Shown: positions 8,878-17,553 of the stretch, one piece after another
How positions within the stretch are numbered: position 1 is the first letter of the stretch
How the letters are laid out: each line of letters begins with the position of its first letter
Assembly: GCF_006439015.1 (NCBI RefSeq)
Contig: NZ_RCZG01000016.1
Location: forward strand, 1 to 64,000
DNA: 64,000 nucleotides
Direction of reading: 5' to 3'
Origin: Mycolicibacterium hodleri
Lineage (GTDB): Bacteria > Actinomycetota > Actinomycetes > Mycobacteriales > Mycobacteriaceae
Made by a program: the position numbers and the translations under genes
The notes under the pieces: generated by a model
Seen by the model: only the letters and a program-made list of their open reading frames with translations
Database searches by the model: none
Told to the model about the DNA's origin: nothing

Positions 8878-9207
8878 ACTCCTCAGCACACCGCGACCGA
8901 GAGCCGATCTCCGCCGTCGTGCCGCAAAGGCGCAGACCCAAAAGCCATCCCGAAACTCTGCTCGTCGCCGCCGCGTCGAGCGATCAGAGTACCCAGCCTC
9001 AGCCGACTTAGAACCACACCGTGGGCTGCGCGCCATCACTCAGACTCGCGCCTCGATTCCGAGCTCCACGCGTACTTCGTGGGCAGCCCGCGGCAACCCG
9101 CGATTACCGCGTGCGGGAGGGCTGTGACGGCCCACTGTCGCTGCGCGACTGAACGTCATGCGGGTCCTGTGTCCCTGCAGGTGAGATCGGCTGGACCAAT
9201 CGTCAGC
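8878..9207. other. Intergenic, no supported gene
   Basis: About 330 bases without a credible coding frame. It ends where aldehyde dehydrogenase similarity begins, so the missing front part of that gene has been lost or replaced here. Confidence 0.5.
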
Positions 9208-9729
9208 GGACTACCGTGGGGTGATCCGACGGACCCTGGCAACTTGGTCGCACCGATCATCCGGGCCGGGCAACTCGATCGCATCGAGGCAATGGTCAAC
9301 CGCGCCGTCGCGGACGGGGGCCGCCTCCTGGTCGGCGACAAGCGAATTGACCGCAACGGTAAGGGTTTCTGGTTCGAGCCGACCGTATTGGTCGATGTCG
9401 ACGAAAACTCCGAAATTGCGCAGACCGAGGTTTTCGGGCCCGTTCTGAGCGTGATCCGTTACGAGGGTGACGATGACGAGGCGGTACGTGTGGCGAACAA
9501 TTCGCAGTACGGCCTGGCGGGATATGTCCAGTCCCGCAGCGAGGACCGAGCCTGGGCAGTCGCCAACCGGCTCAAAGCCGGAACAGTGAACATCAACAAC
9601 TCCTTCTACCTCTCCCCTGACGCACCATTCGGTGGCTACGGCATCAGCGGCGACGGAGTCGAGCACGGAGTCGCCGGATTCCGTGAGTACCTGCGCATCA
9701 AGTCGATCTCCAGCCCCGCCCACACCTAG
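9208..9729 (+). pseudogene. Aldehyde dehydrogenase, C-terminal fragment
   Basis: Only the last third of an aldehyde dehydrogenase remains. Similarity starts at GDPTDPGNLVAPIIRAGQ and continues through FWFEPTVLVDV, QTEVFGPVLSVI and the C-terminal PFGGYGISGDGVEHG segment, all familiar from the family. The cofactor-binding domain and the catalytic Cys region, which lie earlier in a normal protein of about 480 residues, are absent, and there is no proper start or ribosome-binding site. The open frame extends back to 9079 but that part shows no similarity. A catalytically active enzyme is therefore not expected. Confidence 0.8.
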
Positions 9730-9746
9730 CAGATGACTGGCTTCAG

Positions 9747-11364
9747 ATGAGTGACTATGACTACATTATTGTCGGTGCAGGATCGGCCGGCTGCGTGCTG
9801 GCCAACCGGTTGTCCGTAAATCCACACAACGCAGTGCTTCTGATCGAATCGGGCGGGCGAGGCCGCAATCCGCTCGTCAAGATTCCCAAGGGTTTTGGCA
9901 GATCTTGCCCAATCCAAACTCACCCGGCAGTTTCCGGTTCGCCCGATCGGTCCGAGTCGCAACGTCGAAAGCTGGTTCCGCGGAAAGATGCTTGGCGGAT
10001 CGAGTTCGGTCAACGGCATGATCTACAACCGTGGCCATCGAGCCGATTACGACATGCTGGCTGATCGCGGCAATCCCAGCTGGGGGTGGGACGACATGCT
10101 TCCCGTCTTCCGGACCATTGAGAATCGGACCATTGAGAATCACGAACTTGGTGCTGGACCGACGCGAGGAACCGAAGGGCTGCTGAAAATCTCGGTCGAC
10201 ACCCAACTGCCACCGATCTGCGAAGATTTCATTCAAGCGGGTGGCAAGCTCGGCTGGTCGGCCACCGAGGACATCAACGGCAGCGACGACGAAAGGATCG
10301 GTCCAGCGGCGCGGACGATCAAGAACGGTCAACGCGTCAGTTCGGCGCGGGCGTTCCTGCACCCCGTGACGGACCGGTCGAACCTGACAGTCGCGGTCAA
10401 AACGACGGTGCACCGGATCCTGTTCCGAGGCGATAAGACCACCGGAGTCGAGGCTTCAACGCACCACGGGGAAATCCAGACCTTGACCGCGGGCAGGGAG
10501 GTCATTCTCTGCCTGGGCAGTATTGCCACCCCCAGGCTGCTTCAGCTATCCGGGATCGGCGATCGCTCGTTGCTGCGCAAACTGGGTATGGACGTGGTCG
10601 TGGACAGCCCCAATGTCGGTCGTCGCATGCTCGAGCACCGTTGCTTCGCCATCCAGTACCGACTGAACCAGAACATCGGATACAACACGTCGTTGAGCAC
10701 GCCTCTTGCGCAGGCGGTATCCGGCGTGAAGTACCTGGCGACCATGACGGGTCGGCTGGCCAGCGGTGCGTATGACGTCGTCGGATTCTTCAAGACGTCC
10801 CCCGAGTTGGACTGCCCCGACGCGCAGATTCTGATGGCCCCGTTCTCAGCGGCGCCGTATGTGCCGGGCAAGGACCTCGGGCTCGAGCGCCAGCCCGGCA
10901 TTCAGGCGATTGCGTTCATCTTACGGCCAGACAGCGAAGGATCGGTGTCCATCACCTCGGCTGACCCCGCAGCGCCACTGGACATCGACCCGAACTTCTT
11001 CGCGACCGAGCATGATCGGACGAAGGGGGCGAAGATCTTTCGCACCATGCGCCGCGTCTTCGGAGAATCACCGATCTCTGACTACCTTGTCGAGGAGACC
11101 AGGCCAGGCACCGAGGTCACTACCGACGACGCGATCGTCGACGCCGCACTCGATCAGGGGCACTGCGGTTACCACGCCGTCGGCACGGGCATGATGGGAA
11201 CGTCAGACGACGACGTCGTCGATTCGGCCTTGAGGGTGCGTGGCGTGCAGAACCTTCGGATCATGGACTGTTCGGTGATGCCGACGATGATCTCGGGCAA
11301 CCTCAATGGCCCGGTGATGGCGATGGCGTGGCGAGCCGCGGACCTCATCATGTCCGGCGGCTAG
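9747..11364 (+). pseudogene. GMC-family FAD oxidoreductase (choline dehydrogenase-like), frameshifted
   Basis: Two overlapping frames together give a full glucose-methanol-choline oxidoreductase of about 535 residues. The first, from ATG 9747, carries the FAD-binding DYIIVGAGSAGCVLANRL motif and runs to IPKGFG; the second continues from about 9895 with TRQFPVRPI, GGSSSVNGMIYNRGH, the LCLGSIATPRLLQLSGIG substrate-domain signature and the C-terminal catalytic HCGYHAVGTGMMG (His) and GNLNGPVMAMAWRAADLI. The switch falls at a GGGTTTTGG tract near 9890, compatible with a one-base loss. It follows the aldehyde dehydrogenase fragment by 17 bases, the pairing expected of alcohol-to-acid oxidation. 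If the shift is a sequencing error the gene would be intact. Confidence 0.8.
10111..10140 (+). repeat. 15-bp tandem duplication in the GMC gene
   Basis: CGGACCATTGAGAAT occurs twice in direct succession, in frame, and adds a second RTIEN to the protein. It is probably a recent slippage duplication. Confidence 0.9.
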
Positions 11365-11383
11365 AGCACCTGTTCGAACCCGC

Positions 11384-12094
11384 TCACGGGAAGGCCGGCC
11401 CCGCCGCGAGGATGACATCGGCGACCAACAGGAGGCTGCCGCCAGCCTCGATGGTCTCATCGGCGACGCCGAGCAATTTTATGATTTCATCGGCCGCACT
11501 CTTGACCTCATCGATTGTGTCGAACCAATATTCGGCGATCCCATCGAACGCGAAACCCTGAGGCGCAGGCGCGACGAGCAGGTTCTGCACACATCGCCGC
11601 AAGCGGCCGCCACCTGCGCCACCGCCGGCCAGCAGATCGCGATGCCCCCCGACCCACGCTGCGACGAAATCCGAAGGCAGCACATCTGTTCGGCGCCGGA
11701 CGAAGTGCAGAACGACGACGCCGGTCTCCGGTCCAGCCGCCACGACGTCGCTACTGGTATAAACGGTGAAATCCTTGACGGGCCGGCTGAACGTTCGCAA
11801 CTCGTCGGCGTAGGTCGCATCGGTGTGGCCGACGACGGCTGCAAATGCAGGAACGGCGTACGGACCACGCAGCCCGAACAGTGCTACCCCGTCATGCTCG
11901 GCGGAAGCTCCCTCCAGGATGTCTCCAGCATGATTGACCAGGCAGTATCTCACGGCGGCAGTTTCCCGGCGCATGACGCGACCGCACAGCCCGGTCGTGA
12001 CGCGGTTGTGCTCAAGCCAACGGTCCGCGAACTGACCGTGGGTCAGCCGGGGGTTGCGGTCGGCGAGATAGATCGCTTTAGCGTGTGCGTTCAT
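11384..12094 (-). CDS. EthD-domain protein (dimeric alpha/beta barrel)
   Basis: A 236-aa protein made of two EthD-like ferredoxin-fold halves. The first has KAIYLADRNPRLTHGQFADR followed by a WLEHNR motif; the second has VVVLHFVRRRTDVLPSDF followed by VAAWVGGHRDLL, and ends with an FDGIAEYWFDTIDEV segment. EthD proteins accompany the breakdown of ethers, steroids and polyketides and often act on small aromatic or quinone-like compounds. The start ATG at 12094 follows GGGGT, and the gene lies 16 bases after the SDR gene with which it should be co-transcribed. Its substrate is unknown. Confidence 0.75.
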   Translation of the reverse strand: MNAHAKAIYLADRNPRLTHGQFADRWLEHNRVTTGLCGRVMRRETAAVRYCLVNHAGDILEGASAEHDGVALFGLRGPYAVPAFAAVVGHTDATYADELRTFSRPVKDFTVYTSSDVVAAGPETGVVVLHFVRRRTDVLPSDFVAAWVGGHRDLLAGGGAGGGRLRRCVQNLLVAPAPQGFAFDGIAEYWFDTIDEVKSAADEIIKLLGVADETIEAGGSLLLVADVILAAGPAFP

Positions 12095-12110
12095 GCCGAG
12101 TACCCCATGG

Positions 12111-12953
12111 CTACCCGACCCGATTGGTCGAGCCCTGATCGACGGGCATGACGATACCGGTGACGTACCGGGCTTCGTCGCTGGCCAGGAACAACACCGC
12201 GTTCGAGATGTCCTCCGGGTCAACCCACGGGTGCCCCATCGGTCCGATGGCCTGATAGATCTCGATGCAGTCGTCCAGAGTCGGATTCTCCAAGTCCGGC
12301 CGAAACACTTTGAACATCGGCTCATTGGCCGTCACCATCGGTGTGCCGACGACTCCGGGGCACACCGCGTTCACCCGAATGTTCTGGTTCGCCAACTCAT
12401 TTGCCAGAGTTTGCGCCAAGCCGATGGCGCCGTGCTTGGAGGCGTTGTAGGCGGCCAGGTTTTGCACGCTGCGAAGGCCGGCGCCTGAAGCAGTGACGAT
12501 GATGGAGCCACCGTTTCCGCTGGCCTGGATTGCCGGCACCGTCGCAGCGAGTGTATTGAATACGCCAGTCAGGTTGACGTCGATGATGTCCCGCCATTCC
12601 TGGGACGAGATCATCCACAGCGGTGCGCCGCCTTGAGCCACGCCCGCGTTGGCGACCACGATGTCGAGGCGGCCGAGTTGTTCGATTCCCGAGGACACCG
12701 CCTGCGAGACGGCGTCGCGATCACGGACGTCGGCGCGGGTGAGAATCGCTCTTTGGCCGGTCCTCTCGATCAGCGCAGCTGTCTCGTCGAGGTCATCGCT
12801 GTTCGCCATGGCGTAGGGGACGCTCTCGATGTCACAGAGTACGTCGATTCCGATGATGTCGGCGCCCTCTTCGGCCATGCGCACCGCGTGGGACCGTCCT
12901 TGCCCACGACCCACTCCAGTGATGAACGCGACCTTGCCCTTAACCCTGTCCAT
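12111..12953 (-). CDS. Short-chain dehydrogenase, mycofactocin-coupled type
   Basis: A 280-aa SDR. The N terminus GKVAFITGVGRGQGRSHAVR, the IIGIDVLCDIESVPYAMA stretch and the long insertion before the C-terminal VTGIVMPVDQG are hallmarks of the SDR subfamily tied to the redox cofactor mycofactocin, which oxidise alcohols with a tightly bound NAD. The catalytic Ser (TASGAG) and YNASK are present. AAAGGAG precedes the ATG at 12953; a longer frame to 13163 has no support. It is followed by the EthD gene. The mycofactocin genes themselves are not in this window. Confidence 0.85.
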   Translation of the reverse strand: MDRVKGKVAFITGVGRGQGRSHAVRMAEEGADIIGIDVLCDIESVPYAMANSDDLDETAALIERTGQRAILTRADVRDRDAVSQAVSSGIEQLGRLDIVVANAGVAQGGAPLWMISSQEWRDIIDVNLTGVFNTLAATVPAIQASGNGGSIIVTASGAGLRSVQNLAAYNASKHGAIGLAQTLANELANQNIRVNAVCPGVVGTPMVTANEPMFKVFRPDLENPTLDDCIEIYQAIGPMGHPWVDPEDISNAVLFLASDEARYVTGIVMPVDQGSTNRVG

Positions 12954-13075
12954 GACTTGTTTCTCCTTTGTGAGCATGCCCATCGATCCTGAACTTCGAT
13001 GATCTCGCGCTGGTGGTCGGCGAGGCAGTCGTATCCGAACACCTCGCAAGGGCCGGTGCGTCAGGGGGTCATCGA

Positions 13076-13900
13076 CTACCGCACAGCCAATGCCCCGTGC
13101 TCCTGCAGCCATCCGAAGTCCACGATGCGACCCGAGATCGACTCGGGTTGTCCCAGCAGCCACAGCACGGACCTTGCTGCCTCCTCGGGAGTGTGGACCT
13201 GGTCGGTTGGCCCGTCCATTCCCAGCTGCTTGGACATGAAGTGGTATGCCTCAGAGGACATTTCCCCCGCACGCAAGTTGGTGAACGCCACACCCCGACC
13301 ACCGAACTCGTCGTGCATACCCGCAATCATCCGCTCCAGTGCGGCCTTCGAGACCCCGTATAGCAGCGGCTCTCCGTAACCGTCCGGCCGCCGCGCCCAG
13401 TCGCTGGCCGGAGCGGTGCGGTACTCAGCGCTCGCCGACCCGACGGCGATGATCCGTCCCATCCCGCGCTCGAGCATCCCTGGCAGGAACCCCTGGCACA
13501 GCACGACCGACGACGTCACCGTCACGTTCCAGCCGAGGTTCCACCGGCTCGCAGGAACCTCCAAGAAGGTTCCTGCCGGCGTGTAGGACGCGTTGCACAC
13601 CAGTGCGTCGCAACGCCCGGCCCACGCCAACGTTTCCTCGACGACCCGTCTGGCGTCATCGATCGTGCTCAGGTCAGCCCGGATGGACAGCACGTCTACA
13701 TCGAGTCCGCGAAGCTCGGCAGCGACCTCCTCCAGCGTGCCCGGAAGCACCTGATGCGGATCGGATTGAGTACTACGCCCGACCAAGACAACGCGAGCCC
13801 CCGCACCGCCAAGTTGTCGGGAGATGGCCCGCCCGAGGCCGCGAGTGGCGCCAGTCACCACCGCGACGCTGCCGCCCAACTCGAACGGCGTGCCGCTCAC
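13076..13900 (-). CDS. SDR-family oxidoreductase
   Basis: A 274-aa short-chain dehydrogenase/reductase with cofactor motif VVTGATRGLGRAI, the CNASYTPAG strand in place of NNAG, and the catalytic pair in GSASAEY and LYGVSKAALE. RTAPASDWARRPDGYGEP is an unusual insertion just before the active-site Tyr. The start is GTG at 13900. It reads in the same direction as the mycofactocin-type SDR, 122 bases upstream of it, and the group may have been a small catabolic operon. The substrate is unknown. Confidence 0.85.
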   Translation of the reverse strand: MSGTPFELGGSVAVVTGATRGLGRAISRQLGGAGARVVLVGRSTQSDPHQVLPGTLEEVAAELRGLDVDVLSIRADLSTIDDARRVVEETLAWAGRCDALVCNASYTPAGTFLEVPASRWNLGWNVTVTSSVVLCQGFLPGMLERGMGRIIAVGSASAEYRTAPASDWARRPDGYGEPLLYGVSKAALERMIAGMHDEFGGRGVAFTNLRAGEMSSEAYHFMSKQLGMDGPTDQVHTPEEAARSVLWLLGQPESISGRIVDFGWLQEHGALAVR

Positions 13901-14699
13901 CTAAAACCGAGCTTTAGCGGCGCAGTGCGGTCCGCGAAGCGGAGCTGTTGCGCCTCCGTCGAGCACATGAATTCGTGCAATGCATCGGACCGAAGCTGCG
14001 GGCCGAGCGGGTGGCATGTTCCGTTCACGAACGGCGAACCCTTCTCGACTGCGGCTCAAAAAGAGTTGTCGCACCCCGCCATTGGCAGTTGCAGATGTCC
14101 CGCGACGGGACGTCGGTGGTGACGAACATCCTGGCAGCCTATGCCAGCGACGGACCAGCTGTACAGCGTAACGTCGTTTCGGGTGGCCGGAATGCGGGGC
14201 CACACCGCACGTACTGGGACGCGGCGGGGTGTTCGCGTTCGTCGGTCGTCTGTTGTTCGCGGTCGAGAGCACAAGTGTTGTTCGCGGTCGAGAGCACAAG
14301 GCGCTGATCGAGGTTCGTGGCCGGCGAGACCGGGCACGTGCGTTGTACGGTCCTGCAGGCCGCGGCCCATGTTCGTGGACCCGAAGCGTTCGACACCAAC
14401 ACCGGTGAGACCGCCGCTCCCCCGGCGGCTTTGTCGGTGCGATTCGCTGGCGGGCACGTAGCTCCTGCACCGATCGTGATACGGCTCAGTGACTCGTTCG
14501 TCTTCAGCGACGGACCGAGCAGACGTACGCGACTCCTGCGGATCGTTCCCACGCCGCCGGCCGACGTATTCCCCGCGCCGTCATTGGTGATGTGTTGCTT
14601 CCGCAAGAGCCGATGACGTACCCACGCGGGGCGGTCGCTCGTCGAATACCCGGGCAGGTCGCGAAGTAGGAGTGCAGACGGCTCCGCCTGGCCGGCAGC
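13901..14699. other. Non-coding or eroded DNA
   Basis: About 800 bases with frames open on both strands but no start with a ribosome-binding site and no family motif. It contains a perfect 25-bp tandem repeat and lies next to two gene fragments, so it is best read as a decay zone. Confidence 0.5.
14251..14300. repeat. Two perfect 25-bp tandem units
   Basis: The unit starting TGTTGTTCGCGGTCGAGAGC and ending ACAAG occurs at 14251-14275 and again at 14276-14300 without a mismatch. No coding frame is supported here. Confidence 0.92.
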
Positions 14700-14852
14700 G
14701 TGTCGACGATAAATCATGCCCATCAACGGTTCTGGGGTTACACATTCGAGGAGCAGCTGGACTTCGAAGCCGCCAAACAGACCCAACTGCAACTGCATTC
14801 GGACTCTTCGAAAGCCACCACAGCATTTCTCGAGAAGCGTTCCCCGGCGCGG
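14700..14852 (+). pseudogene. Enoyl-CoA hydratase/isomerase, C-terminal fragment
   Basis: About 45 residues of a crotonase C terminus are readable: SFEEQ-like YTFEEQLDFEAAKQTQLQL followed by HSDSSKATTAFLEKRSPA. In crotonases this segment (E..AQ...SxD..EG..AFLEKR.P.F) ends the protein at about residue 260. Everything before it is missing. The similarity breaks off at 14852, exactly where a different family begins in another frame. Confidence 0.7.
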
Positions 14853-15102
14853 GCGCATCGAATACCCCCGAGGAGCCGCAGCCCAGATCCTGGCGACCCA
14901 TTTGCGGGCGGTGCCCGGATTCGAGAGCATCCAGACCGACGCCGTCGCCGCACATTTCGGTCCCGAGACCAGCGGGGCCGACATCCGTGAGATCGTGCGA
15001 CGCACGGTGCTCTCGACCGGAGCGGTGACTCAAGCCGATCTCATCTCGACGGTGCAGTCTGGGCGCTTCAAACCCCAACGACCACAGAGAAATTACCTAT
15101 AA
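14848..15102 (+). pseudogene. AAA-family ATPase, C-terminal fragment
   Basis: An 84-residue tail resembling the lid region of an AAA ATPase: RIEYPRGAAAQILATHL, then TSGADIREIVRRTVLS (the sensor-2/lid helix pattern) and the final FKPQRPQRNYL. Walker A and B, which would lie further upstream, are absent. It is joined directly to the crotonase fragment, which points to a deletion that fused two unrelated genes. Confidence 0.6.
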
Positions 15103-15206
15103 ACGGTGGCCGTTCGACGGTGCGAATGCACTCCATCACGTTCCAAGCGGCTTTCTGTAACCGAATCTGCGAAGGGTGTGCGCGGCGCGGCGCACATTCA
15201 TGGGTG

Positions 15207-16106
15207 TCATGGGTTCCGCGCGGCTGACGTGATGGAGTCGGTGATGCTCGCGATGAGCGCGCTGTCGATCTTCCAGCATTGCCAGAACAGCGGAACGTCG
15301 AGGTGGACGTCGGTGACCGTAATCAACGATCCCTGCTCGACTGCGGATCGGGCCTGCTGTTCGGGGAACATTCCCCAGCCCAGTCCGGCTCGCACGGCCG
15401 CGGCGAATCCTTCGGCGGTGGGAACGTAGTGCACAGGTCGTGCTACCGCACGCCGGAATGCCTTGCGCAGCAGTGTGTCCTGCAGTGTGTCGTAACGGTT
15501 CCACGCGAGCGAGGGCGCAGTCGAGGCGCTGGCGCTGGTGAGTCCGTCGGGCAGGTGCCGCGCGATGTAGGCGGGACTGGCCACCGCGAGGTAACGCATC
15601 ACCCCGAGGCGGTGCACGCGGCAGCCGGGCACGGGTGTGCGCTCGGTACTGACCGCGCCCATCACCACGCCCTCGCGCAGCAGCTGGGCGGAGTGATCCT
15701 GGTCCTCGATCCGAATGTCGAACAACACTTCGGGGAGGTCGGCGAACACCGTGGTGAACCAGGTCGACATCGAATCGGCATTGACGGCGATCGCCACCCG
15801 CACGAGATTCGCCTGTTCTCCGGTCGCCTCGGCGAGCGCCTCGGCCTCCAGCATCGCCGTCTGGGCCGCCAGCCGCAGCAGCGGAACCCCGGCGGCCGTT
15901 GCACGGCAGGGTTTTTCCCGTACCACCAGAACCTGACCGACTCGTTGCTCGAGGGACTTGATGCGCTGACTGACTGCTGAGGGCGTCACGTGCAACGATC
16001 GGGCCGCGGCATCGAAGCTGCCCAGTTCGATCACCGCCGCCAAGGCGGCGAGGTGGTGGGCGTCCAGCCTTGACTCGAAGTCCTCTCGCTGCATGTGCTC
16101 CATCAT
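15207..16106 (-). CDS. lysG: LysR-family regulator of lysine/arginine export (LysG/ArgP)
   Basis: A 299-aa LysR-type regulator with N-terminal helix-turn-helix (LAALAAVIELGSFDAAARSL, then SAVSQRIKSLE) and a ligand-binding domain ending in LFWQCWKIDS, as in the LysG/ArgP subgroup. It is divergent from lysE at 16409, which such regulators activate when basic amino acids accumulate. Starts at ATG 16106, 16103 or 16094 are all possible; GGGGGAG lies at the first two. The 302-base intergenic region carries a vestige of a second lysG start, see 16300-16338. Confidence 0.87.
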   Translation of the reverse strand: MMEHMQREDFESRLDAHHLAALAAVIELGSFDAAARSLHVTPSAVSQRIKSLEQRVGQVLVVREKPCRATAAGVPLLRLAAQTAMLEAEALAEATGEQANLVRVAIAVNADSMSTWFTTVFADLPEVLFDIRIEDQDHSAQLLREGVVMGAVSTERTPVPGCRVHRLGVMRYLAVASPAYIARHLPDGLTSASASTAPSLAWNRYDTLQDTLLRKAFRRAVARPVHYVPTAEGFAAAVRAGLGWGMFPEQQARSAVEQGSLITVTDVHLDVPLFWQCWKIDSALIASITDSITSAARNP

Positions 16107-16299
16107 CTCCCCCGGACGGGAAAGGTCATCTACCGAAACGAGCCCATCACCCCGTCCGGGGCGATGCTGGGAGGGCGGATGTTCTGACCTTCAAGCGAAT
16201 TGCTGCACTGACGCGATTGGGGGAATATCATTGCTGGCGTGCGGTTTTCGGCGTTGTTGGCCGTCCGCCAAAAAATATTGGGAATCTACAGCGGCAGCG
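16107..16299. other. Extra DNA between lysG and the lysE promoter
   Basis: About 190 AT-richer bases without a gene lie between the present lysG start and the remnant of an older one. They may be inserted or rearranged DNA; no transposase piece or terminal inverted repeat was recognised. Confidence 0.4.
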
Positions 16300-16338
16300 A
16301 GCCGCTAAGGCGGCGAGCTGTTGTGCGTCCAGGCTCAC
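16300..16338 (-). pseudogene. Vestigial lysG 5' end
   Basis: On the minus strand GTG 16338 opens a frame reading VSLDAQQLAALAA, which matches the LDAHHLAALAA start of the intact LysG domain at the nucleotide level too (GGCGGCGAGCTG versus GGCGGCGAGGTGGT contexts). The match stops after 13 codons. It sits beside the lysE promoter, where the lysG start is normally found. Confidence 0.6.
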
Positions 16339-16408
16339 ATGAACGATTCTAATGCTACTGAAGAATCATTAGCTGTACTGCAGTGCCGCAGGAACCTAAC
16401 GTGACAGT

Positions 16409-17008
16409 GTGCAGTCACCCCTCGTCATCGGATTCCTGGCATCTTTTGCCCTGATCGCCGCCATCGGCGCCCAGAATGCGTTCGTCCTGCGCCAAGGCAT
16501 CCGGCGTGAACACGTGCTGCCCGTCGTGGCGATGTGCACCCTCTCTGACGTCGTGCTGATCGCCGCGGGCATCGCCGGCGTCGGCGCGCTGATCGCCGCG
16601 CACCCCGGCGCCATGACCTTCGCCAAGTTCGGCGGCGCCACCTTCCTCGTCGGCTATGGCCTGCTGGCGGCCAAGCGTGCGTGGAAGCCTGCCACGCTGA
16701 CGCCCTCGGATGCGGTGCCAGCCCGCCTGGCCGAGGTCCTCGTCACGTGTGCGGCGCTGACGTTCCTGAATCCGCACGTGTACCTCGACACCGTCGTGCT
16801 CCTCGGTGCCCTCGCCAACGAACACCGCGACGGGCGCTGGCTCTTCGGGGTCGGGGCGGTGACCGCCAGCGCGGTCTGGTTCACCGGCCTTGGGTTCGGC
16901 GCACGCCGATTGTCCGGACTCTTCGCGAAGCCAGGCACGTGGCGCGTCCTCGACTGCCTCATCGCCGCGACCATGGTCGGACTCGGAGTCATGCTCGCGG
17001 TGTCCTGA
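16409..17008 (+). CDS. lysE: LysE-family basic amino-acid exporter
   Basis: A 199-aa membrane protein with about six hydrophobic spans. The LysE signature GAQNAFVLRQGIRREHVLPV is at residues 20-40, and the second conserved patch FLNPHVYLDTVVLLG is near residue 115. LysE exporters expel lysine and arginine across the cytoplasmic membrane. The GTG start at 16409 gives the standard N terminus. It is divergent from lysG, and an AT-rich stretch (16340-16375) between them is the likely LysG binding region. Confidence 0.93.
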   Translation: MQSPLVIGFLASFALIAAIGAQNAFVLRQGIRREHVLPVVAMCTLSDVVLIAAGIAGVGALIAAHPGAMTFAKFGGATFLVGYGLLAAKRAWKPATLTPSDAVPARLAEVLVTCAALTFLNPHVYLDTVVLLGALANEHRDGRWLFGVGAVTASAVWFTGLGFGARRLSGLFAKPGTWRVLDCLIAATMVGLGVMLAVS

Positions 17009-17017
17009 CGCGGCACT

Positions 17018-17284
17018 CTAGGGCGCGACGACGATACCTAGGATGCTGCCGGGGAAGCACACGTTGCCGTTGCACCACGACCCATAGGAACCGAGTTCTG
17101 GCTGCACCGGGGGCGGGGCTTCCGTTCCCCGGATGTCACCCTGGGCGCAGACGACCGTCCCGCTTGATTGGTTGCACCCGGCCGCGGCGGTGGGCGCACC
17201 CACGACACCAGCCACCACGAGTGCGCCAAGGCACCCCGCCAGACCGACGGGCGGGGTCAGCCGCTCAAGCATTCGCATGGTCAC
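17018..17284 (-). CDS. Small secreted protein with four cysteines
   Basis: An 88-aa protein with a typical signal peptide (hydrophobic VGLAGCLGALVVAGVVGAPT, cleavage likely after AAA-G) and a short mature domain of about 50 residues holding four Cys: GCNQSSG, VVCAQGD and SWCNGNVCFPGS. Two disulfide bonds are likely. A central Pro-rich segment, EAPPPVQPE, links the halves. Many mycobacterial small exported proteins look like this; no function can be given. Its stop lies ten bases from the convergent lysE stop. Confidence 0.7.
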   Translation of the reverse strand: MTMRMLERLTPPVGLAGCLGALVVAGVVGAPTAAAGCNQSSGTVVCAQGDIRGTEAPPPVQPELGSYGSWCNGNVCFPGSILGIVVAP

Positions 17285-17553
17285 TCCTCGTGATGCCCCT
17301 CAAGCATGCACCCGCACGAGACATCATGGTGTTCACGAGAGCCACCAAGTCAGTGTTGATCCACCAGGTGCACTTTCCCGTCGGTAGACAGGCGAAGGCG
17401 ATGGCCGCGGGCGCCAGGTTCTCACCGGCGTGGCTCACGCGCTGGACGAACAAGCGGATCGCGCAGGGCTGACGCCAGCCGTTCGTCGCGCGGACATCGA
17501 ATGTTCGCCAACATCAAACGGTTTCACGAGCGGAGCTCCGCCAGGATGGCGAC

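Noticed and set aside
11368..11395. A GTTCGAACC stretch that resembles a tRNA T-loop
   Set aside because: No acceptor stem, anticodon arm or D-arm can be folded around it, and it lies at the junction of two convergent genes.
14251..14300. CRISPR array
   Set aside because: Only two directly abutting repeats with no spacers, and no cas genes in the window.
14139..15005. A 288-codon minus-strand frame in the decay zone
   Set aside because: It shows no family motif and overlaps plus-strand fragments with recognisable crotonase and AAA similarity.
17293..17472. A 59-codon plus-strand frame (MPLKHAPARDIMVF start) before the EhpF-like gene
   Set aside because: No ribosome-binding site and no recognisable pattern; it overlaps the start of a better-supported secreted protein on the other strand only at its edge, but coding potential is not convincing.
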